Shown: positions 42,737 through 52,470, numbered from the stretch's first letter. The stretch is DNA of 64,000 nt from Streptomyces sp. CB00455 (GCF_001905445.1 NZ_LIVQ01000005.1:310001-374000); one strand, 5' to 3'. Program-made: numbers and translations. The notes: a model not told the origin generated them from the sequence alone.

Positions 42737-45469
42737 TCACGGTGCGCCGAAGGTGAGCGTCAGCTGCGGCGTGCCCTCGCCGGACTGCTGCTCCGAGGAC
42801 CACAGCCACAGTGCGTCCGTACCGGCGCTGCTCAGGGCCAGGCTGTAGCTGCCACCGAGCGCCGCCGCGACGGCCTGGGTACCCAGGCCCGTGGTGTGCA
42901 CCGCGGAGCCGTCCGGGATCCCGGCGAAGCCGCCGAGCGCCGGGCCGCCCAGTGCCGGGCGGTTGTTGTAGGTGGTACCGGCCTCCGTCCAGGCCCCGGT
43001 GACCGGGACGACCGAGACGGTGTCGGCCGTCCCCGCCCCGCTCATCGTGCTCGTCTTCACGCTGAGGGTGGCGGCCTTCAGCACCGTGCCCGCGGGCGCG
43101 GGCGGCAGGTTGAACCGCAGGTAGCTCGCGTAGAACGAGGTGCCCCGCACGGCCAGCGAGGTCGAGGCCCCGTAGTTGGTGTCGGGCGCGCCCGCGTTGG
43201 CGTAGGTGTCCTCCGCGGCGGTGACCTGGACCACCGAGTCGGCGGGGGCGGTGGCCAGGGCGTAGTGGTTCTGCACCTGCGCCGCACTCAGGACGGTCGG
43301 GTAGACGGCGGTCTCGTCGAGCTGCCCGGCCCAGTAATCACTGGTGGGACGGTCCGGCCAGCCGCTCAGGTTGTCGCCGCCGGCGTGCCAGTAGCCCGAG
43401 TAGTTCTCGTGCGCGGTGACGTCGAGGGTGCCCTTCTGGACGCCGTCGACGTAGAGGGTCATCCCGCCGGGGCCCTGCGTCCCGACGACGTGGTGCCACT
43501 GGTCGTCGTTGTAGGCGCCGCTGGTGGTGACGGTGCGGGTGGCTCCGGTGTAGACGCCGTAGACCAGCCGGCCGTCATTCGTCATGTAGATGTGCTTGTC
43601 GTACTGATTGCTGGCCCGTGACTGGTTGCTCCCGAAGCCGACGAGCTTGCCGCCGCGCGTCGTGTTGGTCTTGAACCAGGTCTCGATGGTGTAGGTGCTG
43701 CCGACCGTCTGCCGCTTGTCCCCGTACACCTGGGTGTCGGCGCCGTTGAAGCCGATCGCCGTGCCGGCGCCCGAGACGGCACCGGGCGTCTGCCGCAGGG
43801 CGGGGGCCCCCAGGTGCACGCCGCTCTGGTTCCCGCCGTCGGAGGAGTCGGCGACGAAGGGCACGGTCGACTCGTCGTAGCGCCAGTACTGCTGGGCCCC
43901 GTCGGTGCGCACCTGGTTCGGGTAACCGTCCACCGACGTCGGCACGGTCACGCTCGCGGTCCCCGACAGGGCGCTGGTGTTGCCGGCCGCGTCGGTGGCC
44001 GTCACCCGGTAGGTGTAGGACTGGCCGGCCGTGACGGTGGTGTCGGTCCAGGACGCCTGCGGGCGCCGGAAGAAGAGCGAGTCGGCCGTGACGGTGGCGA
44101 CCGGGGTGGGCGCGCCGTTGCGGTAGATCCGGTAGGTCAGCGCGCTGTCGTCCAGATCGAGGCTGGTGCGCCAGCGCACCTGGACCTCACCGGGCTTGAA
44201 GCCGACCGCGCCCGCGACGGGCACGGTGGGGGCGCCGGTGTCCCCGGTGGAGGCGAAGCGCGTCAGGCTCTGCTGCGCCGCACCGTTGACGGTGGTGAAT
44301 TCGCCGCCGACCCAGAGGTACTGGACCCCGCTCTTGGAGCCGACCGTCAGGGCACGCGGGCCGATGCCCTCGCCGATGCCGTCGTTGGTGTCGGGGGCCC
44401 AGCCCAGCTTGCCGGTGCCGCTGGTGGGCTGGGCGAGCAGGTGGTGGCGCTGGCCGTCGGGGAACTCGCCGACACTGGAGCAGTCGTGTGCGTGCGAGGC
44501 GCTGTAGAGCACGTTCCGGTACGGCAGCACGGCCTGGGTGGCGCCGAGGCAGGTGTCGCGCCAGCGCTGGCCGAAGCCGGCGAGGTCGAGCGCGATGCGG
44601 CCGTCGAAGACGCCCCCGCCCGTGCCCTCGTTGGCGGTGTAGAAGCCGGTGGCGTCCGTTGCGATGTCCTTGACCACGGAATTGGTCTCGATGAAGCCGG
44701 GGTAGGAGGTGGTGAGCGCCCCGCTGGTCGCGTTCACCACCGCCAACGCGTGCGTGTTCGTACCGTTGACGGTGAAGAAATCGCCGCCCAGGACGACGCT
44801 GGCGCCGTCCGGGGTGACCTCGACGGCCCGCCCGGGCTCGTCGGCGTCGGCGGTGAAGGGAAGGAGCGAGCCGTCGGCGGCGTCGACCGCGGCGAAGCGC
44901 CGGCGTTGCTGCCCGGCGACGGTGAGGAAGTCGCCGCCCGCGTAGACGGTGTCCGCGGTGACGGCGAGGGCGCGGACGGTGGCCGCGACGGCCGGGCGGA
45001 AGGAGGTCTTGACGGTGCAGGTCTCCACGTCGATGGCGGCGAGGCTGGAGACGGGGGTGCCGTTGACGGCGCCGAAGTAGCCGCCCGCGTAGAGGGTCTT
45101 CTTGTCGGGCGAGAGGGTGAGGGCGCGGACGGTGGCAGTGCCGCCGCCGACGGTGAAGGACAGCGAGCAGGAGGTCGGGGCTCCGGTGGCGGCGTCGAGG
45201 GCGGCGAAGTTCACGGCCGGCTGCTCGCTGCCGCCGCCGCCCGCGGGTGGCCGTACGGTGGAGAAGGTGCCGCCGACGAAGACCTGGCCGCCCGCCTCGG
45301 CGAGGGCCCAGACGATCCCGTTGGGCTGCCAGGTCGTCAGCGCGTCGGCGGTGAAGGCGACGGGCGGGGTGACGGCCGCCGCCGGTGGGACGAGGCCGAG
45401 ACCTATGCCCGCGCCGGTCGTGGCCAGGGACAGGGCCAGGGCGGCCGCCGGCCTGCTGGATCTACGCAT
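42737..45469 (-). CDS. Large secreted protein: propeller-like repeats, FN3, LamG and DNRLRE domains
   Basis: 910 residues. A signal peptide is followed by beta-propeller-like repeats (VWALAEAGGQVFVGGTFSTV, TLYAGGYFGAVNG, TVYAGGDFLTVAG, VVLGGDFFTVNG). Next come an FN3 module near 440-530 (YTYRVTATDAAGNTS), a LamG/concanavalin-like domain (YTIETWFKTN, MTLYVDGVQKGTL, GQLDETAVYPTVLS) and a C-terminal DNRLRE domain (AAEDTYANAGAPDTNYGAST). No catalytic motif is seen; it likely binds glycans or acts as a cell-surface adhesin-like protein. The leader has GGGGGG before ATG 45469. Confidence 0.85.
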   Translation of the reverse strand: MRRSSRPAAALALSLATTGAGIGLGLVPPAAAVTPPVAFTADALTTWQPNGIVWALAEAGGQVFVGGTFSTVRPPAGGGGSEQPAVNFAALDAATGAPTSCSLSFTVGGGTATVRALTLSPDKKTLYAGGYFGAVNGTPVSSLAAIDVETCTVKTSFRPAVAATVRALAVTADTVYAGGDFLTVAGQQRRRFAAVDAADGSLLPFTADADEPGRAVEVTPDGASVVLGGDFFTVNGTNTHALAVVNATSGALTTSYPGFIETNSVVKDIATDATGFYTANEGTGGGVFDGRIALDLAGFGQRWRDTCLGATQAVLPYRNVLYSASHAHDCSSVGEFPDGQRHHLLAQPTSGTGKLGWAPDTNDGIGEGIGPRALTVGSKSGVQYLWVGGEFTTVNGAAQQSLTRFASTGDTGAPTVPVAGAVGFKPGEVQVRWRTSLDLDDSALTYRIYRNGAPTPVATVTADSLFFRRPQASWTDTTVTAGQSYTYRVTATDAAGNTSALSGTASVTVPTSVDGYPNQVRTDGAQQYWRYDESTVPFVADSSDGGNQSGVHLGAPALRQTPGAVSGAGTAIGFNGADTQVYGDKRQTVGSTYTIETWFKTNTTRGGKLVGFGSNQSRASNQYDKHIYMTNDGRLVYGVYTGATRTVTTSGAYNDDQWHHVVGTQGPGGMTLYVDGVQKGTLDVTAHENYSGYWHAGGDNLSGWPDRPTSDYWAGQLDETAVYPTVLSAAQVQNHYALATAPADSVVQVTAAEDTYANAGAPDTNYGASTSLAVRGTSFYASYLRFNLPPAPAGTVLKAATLSVKTSTMSGAGTADTVSVVPVTGAWTEAGTTYNNRPALGGPALGGFAGIPDGSAVHTTGLGTQAVAAALGGSYSLALSSAGTDALWLWSSEQQSGEGTPQLTLTFGAP

Positions 45470-45640
45470 GAACCCCCCAGTTCGTTGTGCGGGGGTCGTG
45501 GGGCGGGCGACCAAGTGGGTCATGGCCGAAAACCGCCCAACGGCCGTCCGTAAATGTAGGTACGGGCGCACCCTAGGGTGATGTGACGCTCCGTTCACGC
45601 CACTTGACGTATCGGATGCCAAATTGCTCCACTCCCGGAC

Positions 45641-45688
45641 CGCCGGACTGCCGGACGGCCGGACTGCCGGACGGCCGGACTGCCGGAC
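45641..45688. repeat. Three 16-bp tandem repeats
   Basis: GGCCGGACTGCCGGAC repeats at 45657 and 45673, with a one-base variant at 45641, in the gap between two large secreted-protein genes. Confidence 0.85.
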
Positions 45689-45706
45689 CCCCGGACCCGC
45701 GGCGGC

Positions 45707-47632
45707 TCAGGCGGAGGGCAGGGACCGGCAGAGGAGGGCCGCCGGGGAGGGGCGGGCCGCGGCCCGGGTCGTGAAGGCGATGCCCGCCGCGTACTCCGTG
45801 GGCAGGCACTGCCCCTTGTAGTGCCCTTGGGCGAACTCGCCGCCGGGGCCGCCGGACGGGCGGTTGTCACCGCGGTCGAACCAGAGCGTCCGGCCGCCCG
45901 CGGCCAGGACCGTACGGGCCGGCGCGCACAGGGCCGCCGAGACCCGCTCCCCGCGCAGGCTGTAGCCGATGAGGAACTGTCCGGCCGGGCACTGCAGTTT
46001 GGTGTAGCCGCCGGCCCAGTCTCCGCCGGGCGGGACGTGGCGCTCGTCACGGACCGCGGTGTTCCCCCCGGTCGGGGCGCGCAGGCCGGAGGTGGCGCAC
46101 AGGCCGCGCCCGCCCGTGTGGGTGGTTCCTGCCAGAAGCGCGCCGTCCGGGCAGACCGCCTTGCGGGCGCCCGGGTCCCAGTCTCCGCCGGCCCGCGTCA
46201 GCAGGGAGGCGTTGTGGTCGCGGTGGTCGGTGGTCAGCTGGTACCAGGCCGGCGCGGGAGCCACGGGCCCGGAGCGGGCGGGGCTCGTGCCCAGCGTGGT
46301 CCAGTGCGCCGTGCGCCAGTCACCGGGGTCCAGGACACCGGTGCGGTGGCCGGCGGCGTCGTAACGCAGTACGGCCCAGGAGTCGCCGCCGGGGGCTCCC
46401 TGCGGGGTGGTGCTCCAGCCGACGAGCGGCCAGTAGGCGAAGTCCGCGTCGTTGCGCACCAGTTGGGCGGTGAGGCGGTCGAACCAGGTGCGCGGGACGG
46501 CGCCGGTCTCGTCGGCGCCGATGCCGAACTCGCTGATCCAGACCGGGGCGGTGAAGTGCGAACCCGTCTCCGCGGAGACGAAGAAGGCCTGGTCGTAGAG
46601 GGTCTGTTCCAGTTGCGCCGCGGTCAGGTCCTGGTAGCGCGGATCGCTCGTCTCCCCGATGCCGGTGGCGCCGCTGTGCCGGGGGCCGGTGTATCCGTAG
46701 AAGTGCGCCGAGTACACCAGCTTGCCCGAGACGGCCAGGGTGTGGGACAGGGTCCGTACGGGGGTGAGGACGGGCCGGCCGTGGGGGAAGCCGTCGACGG
46801 GCAGGCCGGTCCAGTTGATGCCTTCGATCACGATCAGCAGGTTCGGGTTGCCCTCGGTCAGGATGCGGTCGGCGGCTTCCTGGGCGGCGGCTTGCCAGTC
46901 GTGGCCGTCGCCCATGCCCCAGTTGGGGTCGTCGAGGACGTCACGGCGGACCTCGTTGTAGAGGTCGGCGCCGACCACGCGCGGGTTGTCCCGGTAGCGG
47001 CGGGTGAGGAAGACCCAGTCGTCCGCCCACCGGGCGGTCGTGCGGCCGCTGTTCCAGCGTTCGTTTCCGTCGAGTCCGCAGCACCAGCGGGTGGTGACGG
47101 TGTGGTTGTTGAGGATGACGGCGAAGCCGCCTTCGGTGAGCGCGGCGACCACGGCGTCGTAGACCTGGAGGGGGGTGCGGCTTCGCAGTGCCGGGTTGGC
47201 CGCCACGGCGGCGTCCGGCACGGGGGCGGTGGCGCCGAGCATCTCGTTGGAGAAGGGCAGCCGGATGCTGTTGAGTCCCAGGGCGCGGAAGTCGGCGAGC
47301 AGGGCGGGCAGGGGTAAGCGGTCCAGGCCCAGCGGGATCCCGTGGGAGTCCTGCCCGCTGTGGTGCGTGGCGGGGTCGTTGCGGTCGCCCGAGCCGTTCC
47401 AGGACCCCTGGGCGCCGTCCCAGTTGCCGGAGCGCAGGCGGAAGCGGTTGCCCTGCGCGTCCACGATGTACCGGCCCCGGGTGGACAGCGGCGGGGTCCA
47501 GGTCTCGGCGGCTGCCCGCACGGTGGGCCCGGCCGGGGAGACGGGCGCCGCCATGGTCCGGGCCGGCAGGGCACCCGCCTGGAGCAGAGCGATGAGCAAG
47601 GCGCCCAGGACCACGCGTACGAGGCTCTTCAT
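45707..47632 (-). CDS. Secreted GH5 glycanase with cysteine-rich C-terminal domain
   Basis: 641 residues. A signal peptide (about 1-28) is followed by a GH5 (cellulase-fold) catalytic domain: LNSIRLPFSNEML, LYNEV with acid/base Glu227, YSAHFYGYTG, and nucleophile Glu368 in WISEFG. FAVILNNHTVTTRWCCG is the preceding strand-4 region. After about residue 480 comes a separate domain with paired cysteines and tandem W/G-rich repeats (GGDWDPGARKAVCPDG, GGDWAGGYTKLQCPAGQF), probably a binding module. The substrate may be beta-glucan, mannan or cellulose. ATG 47632 has GGAG upstream. Confidence 0.9.
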   Translation of the reverse strand: MKSLVRVVLGALLIALLQAGALPARTMAAPVSPAGPTVRAAAETWTPPLSTRGRYIVDAQGNRFRLRSGNWDGAQGSWNGSGDRNDPATHHSGQDSHGIPLGLDRLPLPALLADFRALGLNSIRLPFSNEMLGATAPVPDAAVAANPALRSRTPLQVYDAVVAALTEGGFAVILNNHTVTTRWCCGLDGNERWNSGRTTARWADDWVFLTRRYRDNPRVVGADLYNEVRRDVLDDPNWGMGDGHDWQAAAQEAADRILTEGNPNLLIVIEGINWTGLPVDGFPHGRPVLTPVRTLSHTLAVSGKLVYSAHFYGYTGPRHSGATGIGETSDPRYQDLTAAQLEQTLYDQAFFVSAETGSHFTAPVWISEFGIGADETGAVPRTWFDRLTAQLVRNDADFAYWPLVGWSTTPQGAPGGDSWAVLRYDAAGHRTGVLDPGDWRTAHWTTLGTSPARSGPVAPAPAWYQLTTDHRDHNASLLTRAGGDWDPGARKAVCPDGALLAGTTHTGGRGLCATSGLRAPTGGNTAVRDERHVPPGGDWAGGYTKLQCPAGQFLIGYSLRGERVSAALCAPARTVLAAGGRTLWFDRGDNRPSGGPGGEFAQGHYKGQCLPTEYAAGIAFTTRAAARPSPAALLCRSLPSA

Positions 47633-47865
47633 TTCGCTCCTGCCGGGTCCGGCCGGCCGGGGTCCGGGCGGCTGCCGCGGTCAAGTTACCGGCCGGTCGG
47701 CAACGGGGGAAGCCGCGTGCACGGGCCTCTTGCGGGCCTGCGCCGCGCCGCGGACGGGGGGCCACCCTGGCGAAACCGCCCCGCGACGGACCCGGACCCC
47801 TCTACGGTGCCCTCAGCGATGGGTGCGGCAGCGGGGGCCGAGCAGAGCACCGGAGGGTGGGGCGG

Positions 47866-48168
47866 ATGGACGAGGAAGAGGACATGCGGCTGGCGGGGAT
47901 GACCCCGGAGATCTCCCGCCGCACGCTCGTCCTGCTGCGCGGTCTCGCGGGTCTCGAACCGGCGGAGCAGGTGCCCGAGGAGGCCATGGTCGTCGCCGAC
48001 GCGATCCTGGCGGAACACGGCACGGACGGGCTGCGGGTGCTGGTGATGACGTTGGCGGCCTGGGCGACGGCGCAGATCGAGAACGTCGCCGAGCTGAGCG
48101 GACGGAGTCACGAGGCCGTGCTGGACGCGATGGAGCTGGCCTGCCTGGAGGCGAACGGCGAGGACTAG
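47866..48168 (+). CDS. Conserved hypothetical protein
   Basis: 100 residues, acidic and almost all helical (MTLAAWATAQIENVAEL, HEAVLDAMELACLEANGED). No signal peptide or known domain; similar small helical proteins are frequent in streptomycetes. ATG 47866 has GGAGG upstream. Confidence 0.65.
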   Translation: MDEEEDMRLAGMTPEISRRTLVLLRGLAGLEPAEQVPEEAMVVADAILAEHGTDGLRVLVMTLAAWATAQIENVAELSGRSHEAVLDAMELACLEANGED

Positions 48169-48284
48169 GCCGTCGGGCGCCGGCTGCTGGACGGGGAGGG
48201 GCCGGGCCGCCGGGGCGGGAGGTGTTGCCCGGCTGCGCGTGACGGCGCTCTGCCCTGTTGAATGCCTGGTCAGCCGGTTCCTGG

Positions 48285-49178
48285 TCAGCCGGCTGCGGAC
48301 TTCTGGCGGCGGGAAGAGCCCGGCAGGAATGCCGCGGCGGCGAAGCCGATGAGCCCGAGGACCGCCAGTGTGATCATCGCGGCGCCGTAGGCGTGGGCGG
48401 TGAGGCCGGCGACGAGGATGGTGCCGGCGACCGCGGTGCCGAGCGAGGAGCCGAGGTTGGAGATACTGCGCGACAGCCCGGAGATTTCGCCCTGCCGCTC
48501 CTCGGGAAAGCTCGACTGCACGATGTTGACCGACGGGGTCAGCATCGCGCCGATTCCCAGGCCGATCAGCAGCAGGCCGGGCGCGAAGGCCCAGGCACTC
48601 GGCGAGCCGCTCACCAGGGTCAGCAGGACGCCGACTCCGGCGATGGCCACGGCGAAGCCGGTCATGACGAGGGTGCGCTGTGCGTGCCGTTTCGCCAGGC
48701 CTGCGGCGGCCAGCGAGGTCACGAGCAGGCCGAGCGTGGCCGCCGTGAAGATCACACCGGTCTGGACCGCGTCGTATCCGCGCACGACTTGGAGGTAGGC
48801 CGCGACGACGAACGACGTCCCCATGAGCAGGAGCCACTGGATGTTCTGCGTGACGAGACCGAGATTGGAGGTGCGGTTGCGGAAGAGGCTGGTCGACAGG
48901 AGCGGCTCCTCGCCGGCCCGTTCCTTGGCGCGTACCGATCGGAAGAACCACCACAGCACGAGTGCGCCGAGGACGATCAGACCGAGCATCAGCCAGATGT
49001 TGTCGTCCGCCGCCAGGATCCCCGTGACGACGAGGATGAGGCCGACGGCCGAGAGGACCGCTCCAGCGGTGTCGAAGTGGCGCATGGGATCCGGCGGCAG
49101 GGGATCCTTGATGCGGCGGCTCAGCAGGATGATCAATGCGATCACGACGGCCTGGAACACGAAGGCCGCCCGCCAGCT
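48285..49178 (-). pseudogene. MFS drug transporter, C-terminal part (split gene)
   Basis: Starting abruptly at SWRAAFVFQAVVIALIILLS, this strand encodes about 295 residues with eight membrane spans. That is the second half of a 14-span EmrB/QacA-type exporter, ending in FLPGSSRRQKSAAG. The preceding half is missing on this strand. At 49177-49473 the opposite strand encodes the first-half motif A region of the same kind of protein. The two pieces join at about 49178-49180, head to head. Confidence 0.85.
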
Positions 49179-49473
49179 GACGGCCACGATCTTCCTCCTG
49201 GTCATGGCGGCGCTGATGATCCCCGGCGGCAAGCTGACCGACCGTTTCGGCCGCAAGCGATGCTTCCTGGCCGGGCTGGTCGTCTACGGCGTCGGCGCGT
49301 TGCTGAGCGCGGTCTCCCCGGGCCTGGGCGTCCTCATCCTCGGCAACTCGATCCTGGAGGGGGTCGGCACGGCGCTGCTCATCCCGCCCGTCTACATCCT
49401 CACGACGCTCCTGTTCGCGGAAGGGACCTCACGTGCGCGCGCGTTCGGGGCCGTCATGGCGCTGGGCGGCATC
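49177..49473 (+). pseudogene. MFS drug transporter, N-terminal fragment in opposite orientation
   Basis: Encodes LTATIFLLVMAALMIPGG and KLTDRFGRKRCFLAGL (motif A of the major facilitator superfamily), then spans 3 and 4 (NSILEGVGTALLIPPVYILT) and RARAFGAVMALGGI, where homology stops. In intact relatives this runs directly into SWRAAF. It lacks span 1 and a start. Together with the fragment on the other strand it is a rearranged gene. Confidence 0.8.
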
Positions 49474-49753
49474 CATCACGCCGTCCCCTGGAGCAGGGCG
49501 TCCGCCGGCCCCGGTGCACCTGCCTCAAGCGTGCTTCGCAGGTGAGCCCGCCGCACCCCGAACGCGACGCCCGAGGACTTGCCGGCGTCGGGCGACCAGC
49601 TCCGGAGCAGGGGCCCGGGCCCGGAAAAGCGCAGTCCCCAGGGCTCGTGGAACCGCCTGGCGAAAAGACGGCGCCCGCCGGGGCCGCGACCGGCGCGCTT
49701 CGGCGACACTGGGGGTAGCAGTGCGCCGTGGGGGGCCGTGATCGGAGGCCGTC

Positions 49754-50212
49754 GTGAGCACACCTTCCCCCGTCCGCGTAGCCGCCGTCCTGTCCACCGA
49801 GCACCGCGGACGGCTGATGTCCCAGGCCCACGAGGTCAATTTCCACGAGGGCGCGCACCTCTTCGACGAGGGCACCCGGGCGGACTCGTTCTGGATCGTG
49901 CGTTCGGGGACGGTGACCCTTCAGGTCCCCCTGACCGGCCGGCGGCCCACGCCCGTGGAGAACCTCGGTCCCGGTGAGCTGGTGGGCTGGTCCTGGCTGT
50001 TCCCGCCGTACGTCTGGCAGCTCAGCGCCGAGGCGATGACGCCGGTGCGGGCATACGAGTTCAACGGCACGAAGGTGCGGATGCTCATGGACGCCGATTG
50101 CGCCTTCGGCTCGGCCATCGGCCACTGGGTCGGGCGCGTACTGGCCCTGCGCCTGCACCAGACCAGGACCCGCCTCATCGACCTGTACGCCCCGCGCCTC
50201 GCGGCGGGCTAG
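49754..50212 (+). CDS. Stand-alone cyclic-nucleotide-binding (CRP-like) domain protein
   Basis: 152 residues consisting of a cNMP-binding beta-roll only (EGAHLFDEGTRADSFWIVRS, GTVTLQVPLTGRR, LGPGELVGWSWLFPP) with a C-terminal helix and no HTH. It may sense a nucleotide and act through a partner. GTG 49754 has GGAGG at good spacing. The family is clear; the ligand and partner are not. Confidence 0.9.
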   Translation: MSTPSPVRVAAVLSTEHRGRLMSQAHEVNFHEGAHLFDEGTRADSFWIVRSGTVTLQVPLTGRRPTPVENLGPGELVGWSWLFPPYVWQLSAEAMTPVRAYEFNGTKVRMLMDADCAFGSAIGHWVGRVLALRLHQTRTRLIDLYAPRLAAG

Positions 50213-50539
50213 CCGGCCCCGCGGCGCGCCGCGCAGCCCCGCCAATCCGTCCGCCGGAGGTTCGCGGCGCCGCGTCCCGGTGGCGTCCGGGGCCGCGTTC
50301 CGGCCGGTCGCAGGGGTTGTTCCCGGCCGCCCGCAAAGGTTCCGCGCACCCTTCCCGGTCGGTGTTCGGCCGATTCGGCGGGCTGCTCCGCCACAGGTCA
50401 GCCACCGCCGTACCGCTGCGGTCTGCACTCATTCACTCACGATCAGTGACGAGAAATCGCGGTCCGAACGGGCGTTCGCGGCGCGGTTGGGCGAGACTCT
50501 GTCCGCTATCCGAAACACCAACCCAAGGGAGTGTTCGAA
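50213..50539. other. 327-bp gap holding the SSI promoter region
   Basis: No gene was found. The stretch must contain the promoter of the subtilisin-inhibitor gene. TCAC...GTGA half-sites occur near 50445-50460, but no convincing promoter boxes were identified. Confidence 0.45.
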
Positions 50540-50983
50540 ATGCGGTCCATCACCAGGGGTCTCGGACTCGGTTCCGCCGCCATGGCGCTCACCGCGCTCA
50601 CCGCGCTGGCGTGGCCGGGTACGGCAGGAGCCGCGCCTTCCGGTGCGGAGAGCCTGTACGCCCCGTCGGCGCTCGTGCTCGGGGTGAGCGCCGGAGACGA
50701 CTCCGCGACCGGCACGGTACTGCGCGCGGTGACGCTGGTGTGCGCGCCGGCGCCGGGTGGCACGCACCCCAACCCCGCCGCCGCCTGCGCCGAGTTGCGC
50801 GCGAACGCCGCCCGGCTGGACCGGGTGACGGCGCCCGGCCCCGGAACCGCGTGTACCAAGGAGTGGAACCCCATGACCGTGACGGCCGACGGGGTGTGGC
50901 AGGGCCGCCGGCTGAAGTACGAGTACACCTTCGGCAACCCGTGCGGTCTGCGCGCCACCACCGGCGCTCTGTTCGGCTTCTGA
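50540..50983 (+). CDS. Streptomyces subtilisin inhibitor (SSI) family protease inhibitor
   Basis: 147 residues with a signal peptide ending near AGAAPSG. SLYAPSALVLGVSAGDDS, TLVCAPAPGGTHPNPAAACA and VWQGRRLKYEYTFGNPC are SSI hallmarks, with four cysteines for two disulfides. The reactive loop reads CTKEWNP, so Lys107 takes the P1 place that is Met in classic SSI. The protein should therefore inhibit trypsin-like proteases as well as subtilisins. It is secreted and typically controls extracellular proteolysis during development. AAGGGAG lies upstream of the ATG. Confidence 0.96.
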   Translation: MRSITRGLGLGSAAMALTALTALAWPGTAGAAPSGAESLYAPSALVLGVSAGDDSATGTVLRAVTLVCAPAPGGTHPNPAAACAELRANAARLDRVTAPGPGTACTKEWNPMTVTADGVWQGRRLKYEYTFGNPCGLRATTGALFGF

Positions 50984-51009
50984 CGGCCGTTCCGGGGAGA
51001 AGGGGGGGA

Positions 51010-51045
51010 CCGGCCGGGCAGGCGCGTCGACCGCCGCCCGGCCGG
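51010..51045. terminator. Terminator after the SSI gene
   Basis: Perfect 10-bp arms CCGGCCGGGC (51010-51019) and GCCCGGCCGG (51036-51045), 27 bp past the stop and before the convergent GNAT gene. Confidence 0.7.
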
Positions 51046-51112
51046 GCCACCGGCTCCGACTCCGACTCCGCCCTCGGCCCTCCGCTCTCCGCCTCGGGCC
51101 GCTACGGAAGAG

Positions 51113-51985
51113 TCAGCCCAGTTCGAGGCTCGTGACCCCGTAGATCCCGGCCAGTTCGAGCTCGGGAGCAGGCCCGGTGTACATCCGGGCGGCCTCGAAG
51201 ACCGGGACCAGTCCCAGCCCCTTGAAGAGGGCGACCGCCCGCTCGTTCACGTCCGGTACGTCGACGGACACCAGCCCTCCGGGCGCGTGCTGCGCGAGCC
51301 GCCGCAGGAGGGCGAGGGCCACACCGTCGTCTGCGGCGTACAGCGGACCGATCCGGGACGGCCCGCTGCACGGGCGGATGACGCCGAGCCCTTCGATCCG
51401 GCCTTCGCGGACGGCGGCCAGTGCCGTGCGGCCGGGCAGAGCGGTCCAGGCGGACAGGAAGGCGTCGCGCGACTCGGGGAAGAACCGGCGGTCATAGGCG
51501 GCGAGCCGGCCGAAGGACAGCGTGGCCGCGTCCACGACCTCGATGCCGCCGGGGCCCGCGCCGTCCGGGTCCCGGCCACCCGAGCCGTGGGGCACCACCA
51601 CCCCCTCGTAACGGACGTTGTTCCAAGCCGGACGGAAGCCGGACTTGCGGTAGTTGTCCTGCTGGGCGACGACCCCGTCCAGGCCGATGAGCCGCCCGTC
51701 GAGCCGCTCCATCGCGGCCCGCCAGAGGCGGATTCCGTGACCCTGACCGCGGAAGGAGGGACGGACGATGTAGAAGCCGATGAACCCGAAGCCGGCGCCG
51801 TAGCGGACGGCGGAGACGCAGGCCACCGGCCGCCCGCCGAGCCGGCCCACGAGGAACCCCCCGGGGTCGGCGACCGCGAAGGCGAACCGGTCCGAGTCTC
51901 CCGGGTTCCAGCCCTCCTCGTCGGCCCAGTCCCGGATCATCTCCAGGTCGGCGGCTCCGGCAACCGTGATCTCTGATCCCGTCAT
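51113..51985 (-). CDS. GNAT N-acetyltransferase with Acetyltransf_18-like second domain
   Basis: 290 residues. The acetyl-CoA loop is VRPSFRGQGHGIRLWRAAME. FIGFYIVRPSF, then NYRKSGFRPA, complete the first GNAT fold. The second half (LSFGRLAAYDRRFFPESRDA, VREGRIEGLGVIRPC) matches the second domain seen in YitH-like proteins. It transfers an acetyl group to an unknown substrate. ATG 51985 is clear. Confidence 0.92.
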   Translation of the reverse strand: MTGSEITVAGAADLEMIRDWADEEGWNPGDSDRFAFAVADPGGFLVGRLGGRPVACVSAVRYGAGFGFIGFYIVRPSFRGQGHGIRLWRAAMERLDGRLIGLDGVVAQQDNYRKSGFRPAWNNVRYEGVVVPHGSGGRDPDGAGPGGIEVVDAATLSFGRLAAYDRRFFPESRDAFLSAWTALPGRTALAAVREGRIEGLGVIRPCSGPSRIGPLYAADDGVALALLRRLAQHAPGGLVSVDVPDVNERAVALFKGLGLVPVFEAARMYTGPAPELELAGIYGVTSLELG

Positions 51986-52032
51986 GTCCGGTGTTGTACC
52001 AGACCGTGACGGAGGCGCGCAGCAGGGCCCGG

Positions 52033-52470
52033 TCAGCCGGCGCAGATCACGTCGTCGAGCCGGATGGGCCGGGAGTCCAGGCGTACGTAGGCGGTGAAGG
52101 TGTCGGTCGCTCCTGTGCCCCGGTAGGTGGTGACGGTGGCCCACCCGACCCCGGCGGACTGGGCGACCGTGGCCGGCCCGACGCTGATGTCGAACGGCTC
52201 GTTCTGACCGCACAACAGGACGTCTGCGTACGGGTTGTCCCTCTGCTTGTCCTTGAGGAGCTGCGAGACCCGGGTCTCGCGTGCCAGCCGGGACGGTCCG
52301 TGGTGGCCGTAGAAGCCGGCGAGGAAGCCGGTGATCTCGCCGGCGGTGTGCCGCGCCGGCGCCCGGCCGGGCACCGGCGCGGCGTGGGCGGGGACGGACG
52401 ACGAGGCCGGCGCCAGCAGGGTCAGCAGGGTCAGCAGCAGGGCGCCAAGGCTGAACGGCTTGAGCTTCAT
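52033..52470 (-). CDS. Secreted hypothetical protein
   Basis: 145 residues with a signal peptide (LGALLLTLLTLLAPASSSVP). The mature part contains EITGFLAGFYGHHGPSRLAR and VGWATVTTYRGTGATDTFTA. Fold and function are not recognised. It is 47 bp downstream of the GNAT gene on the same strand's order and may be transcribed separately. Confidence 0.65.
   Translation of the reverse strand: MKLKPFSLGALLLTLLTLLAPASSSVPAHAAPVPGRAPARHTAGEITGFLAGFYGHHGPSRLARETRVSQLLKDKQRDNPYADVLLCGQNEPFDISVGPATVAQSAGVGWATVTTYRGTGATDTFTAYVRLDSRPIRLDDVICAG

Noticed and set aside
43814..45553. Open frame antisense to the large secreted protein
   Set aside because: Val/Gly/Asp-rich shadow with no motifs; the opposite strand has a signal peptide and known modules.
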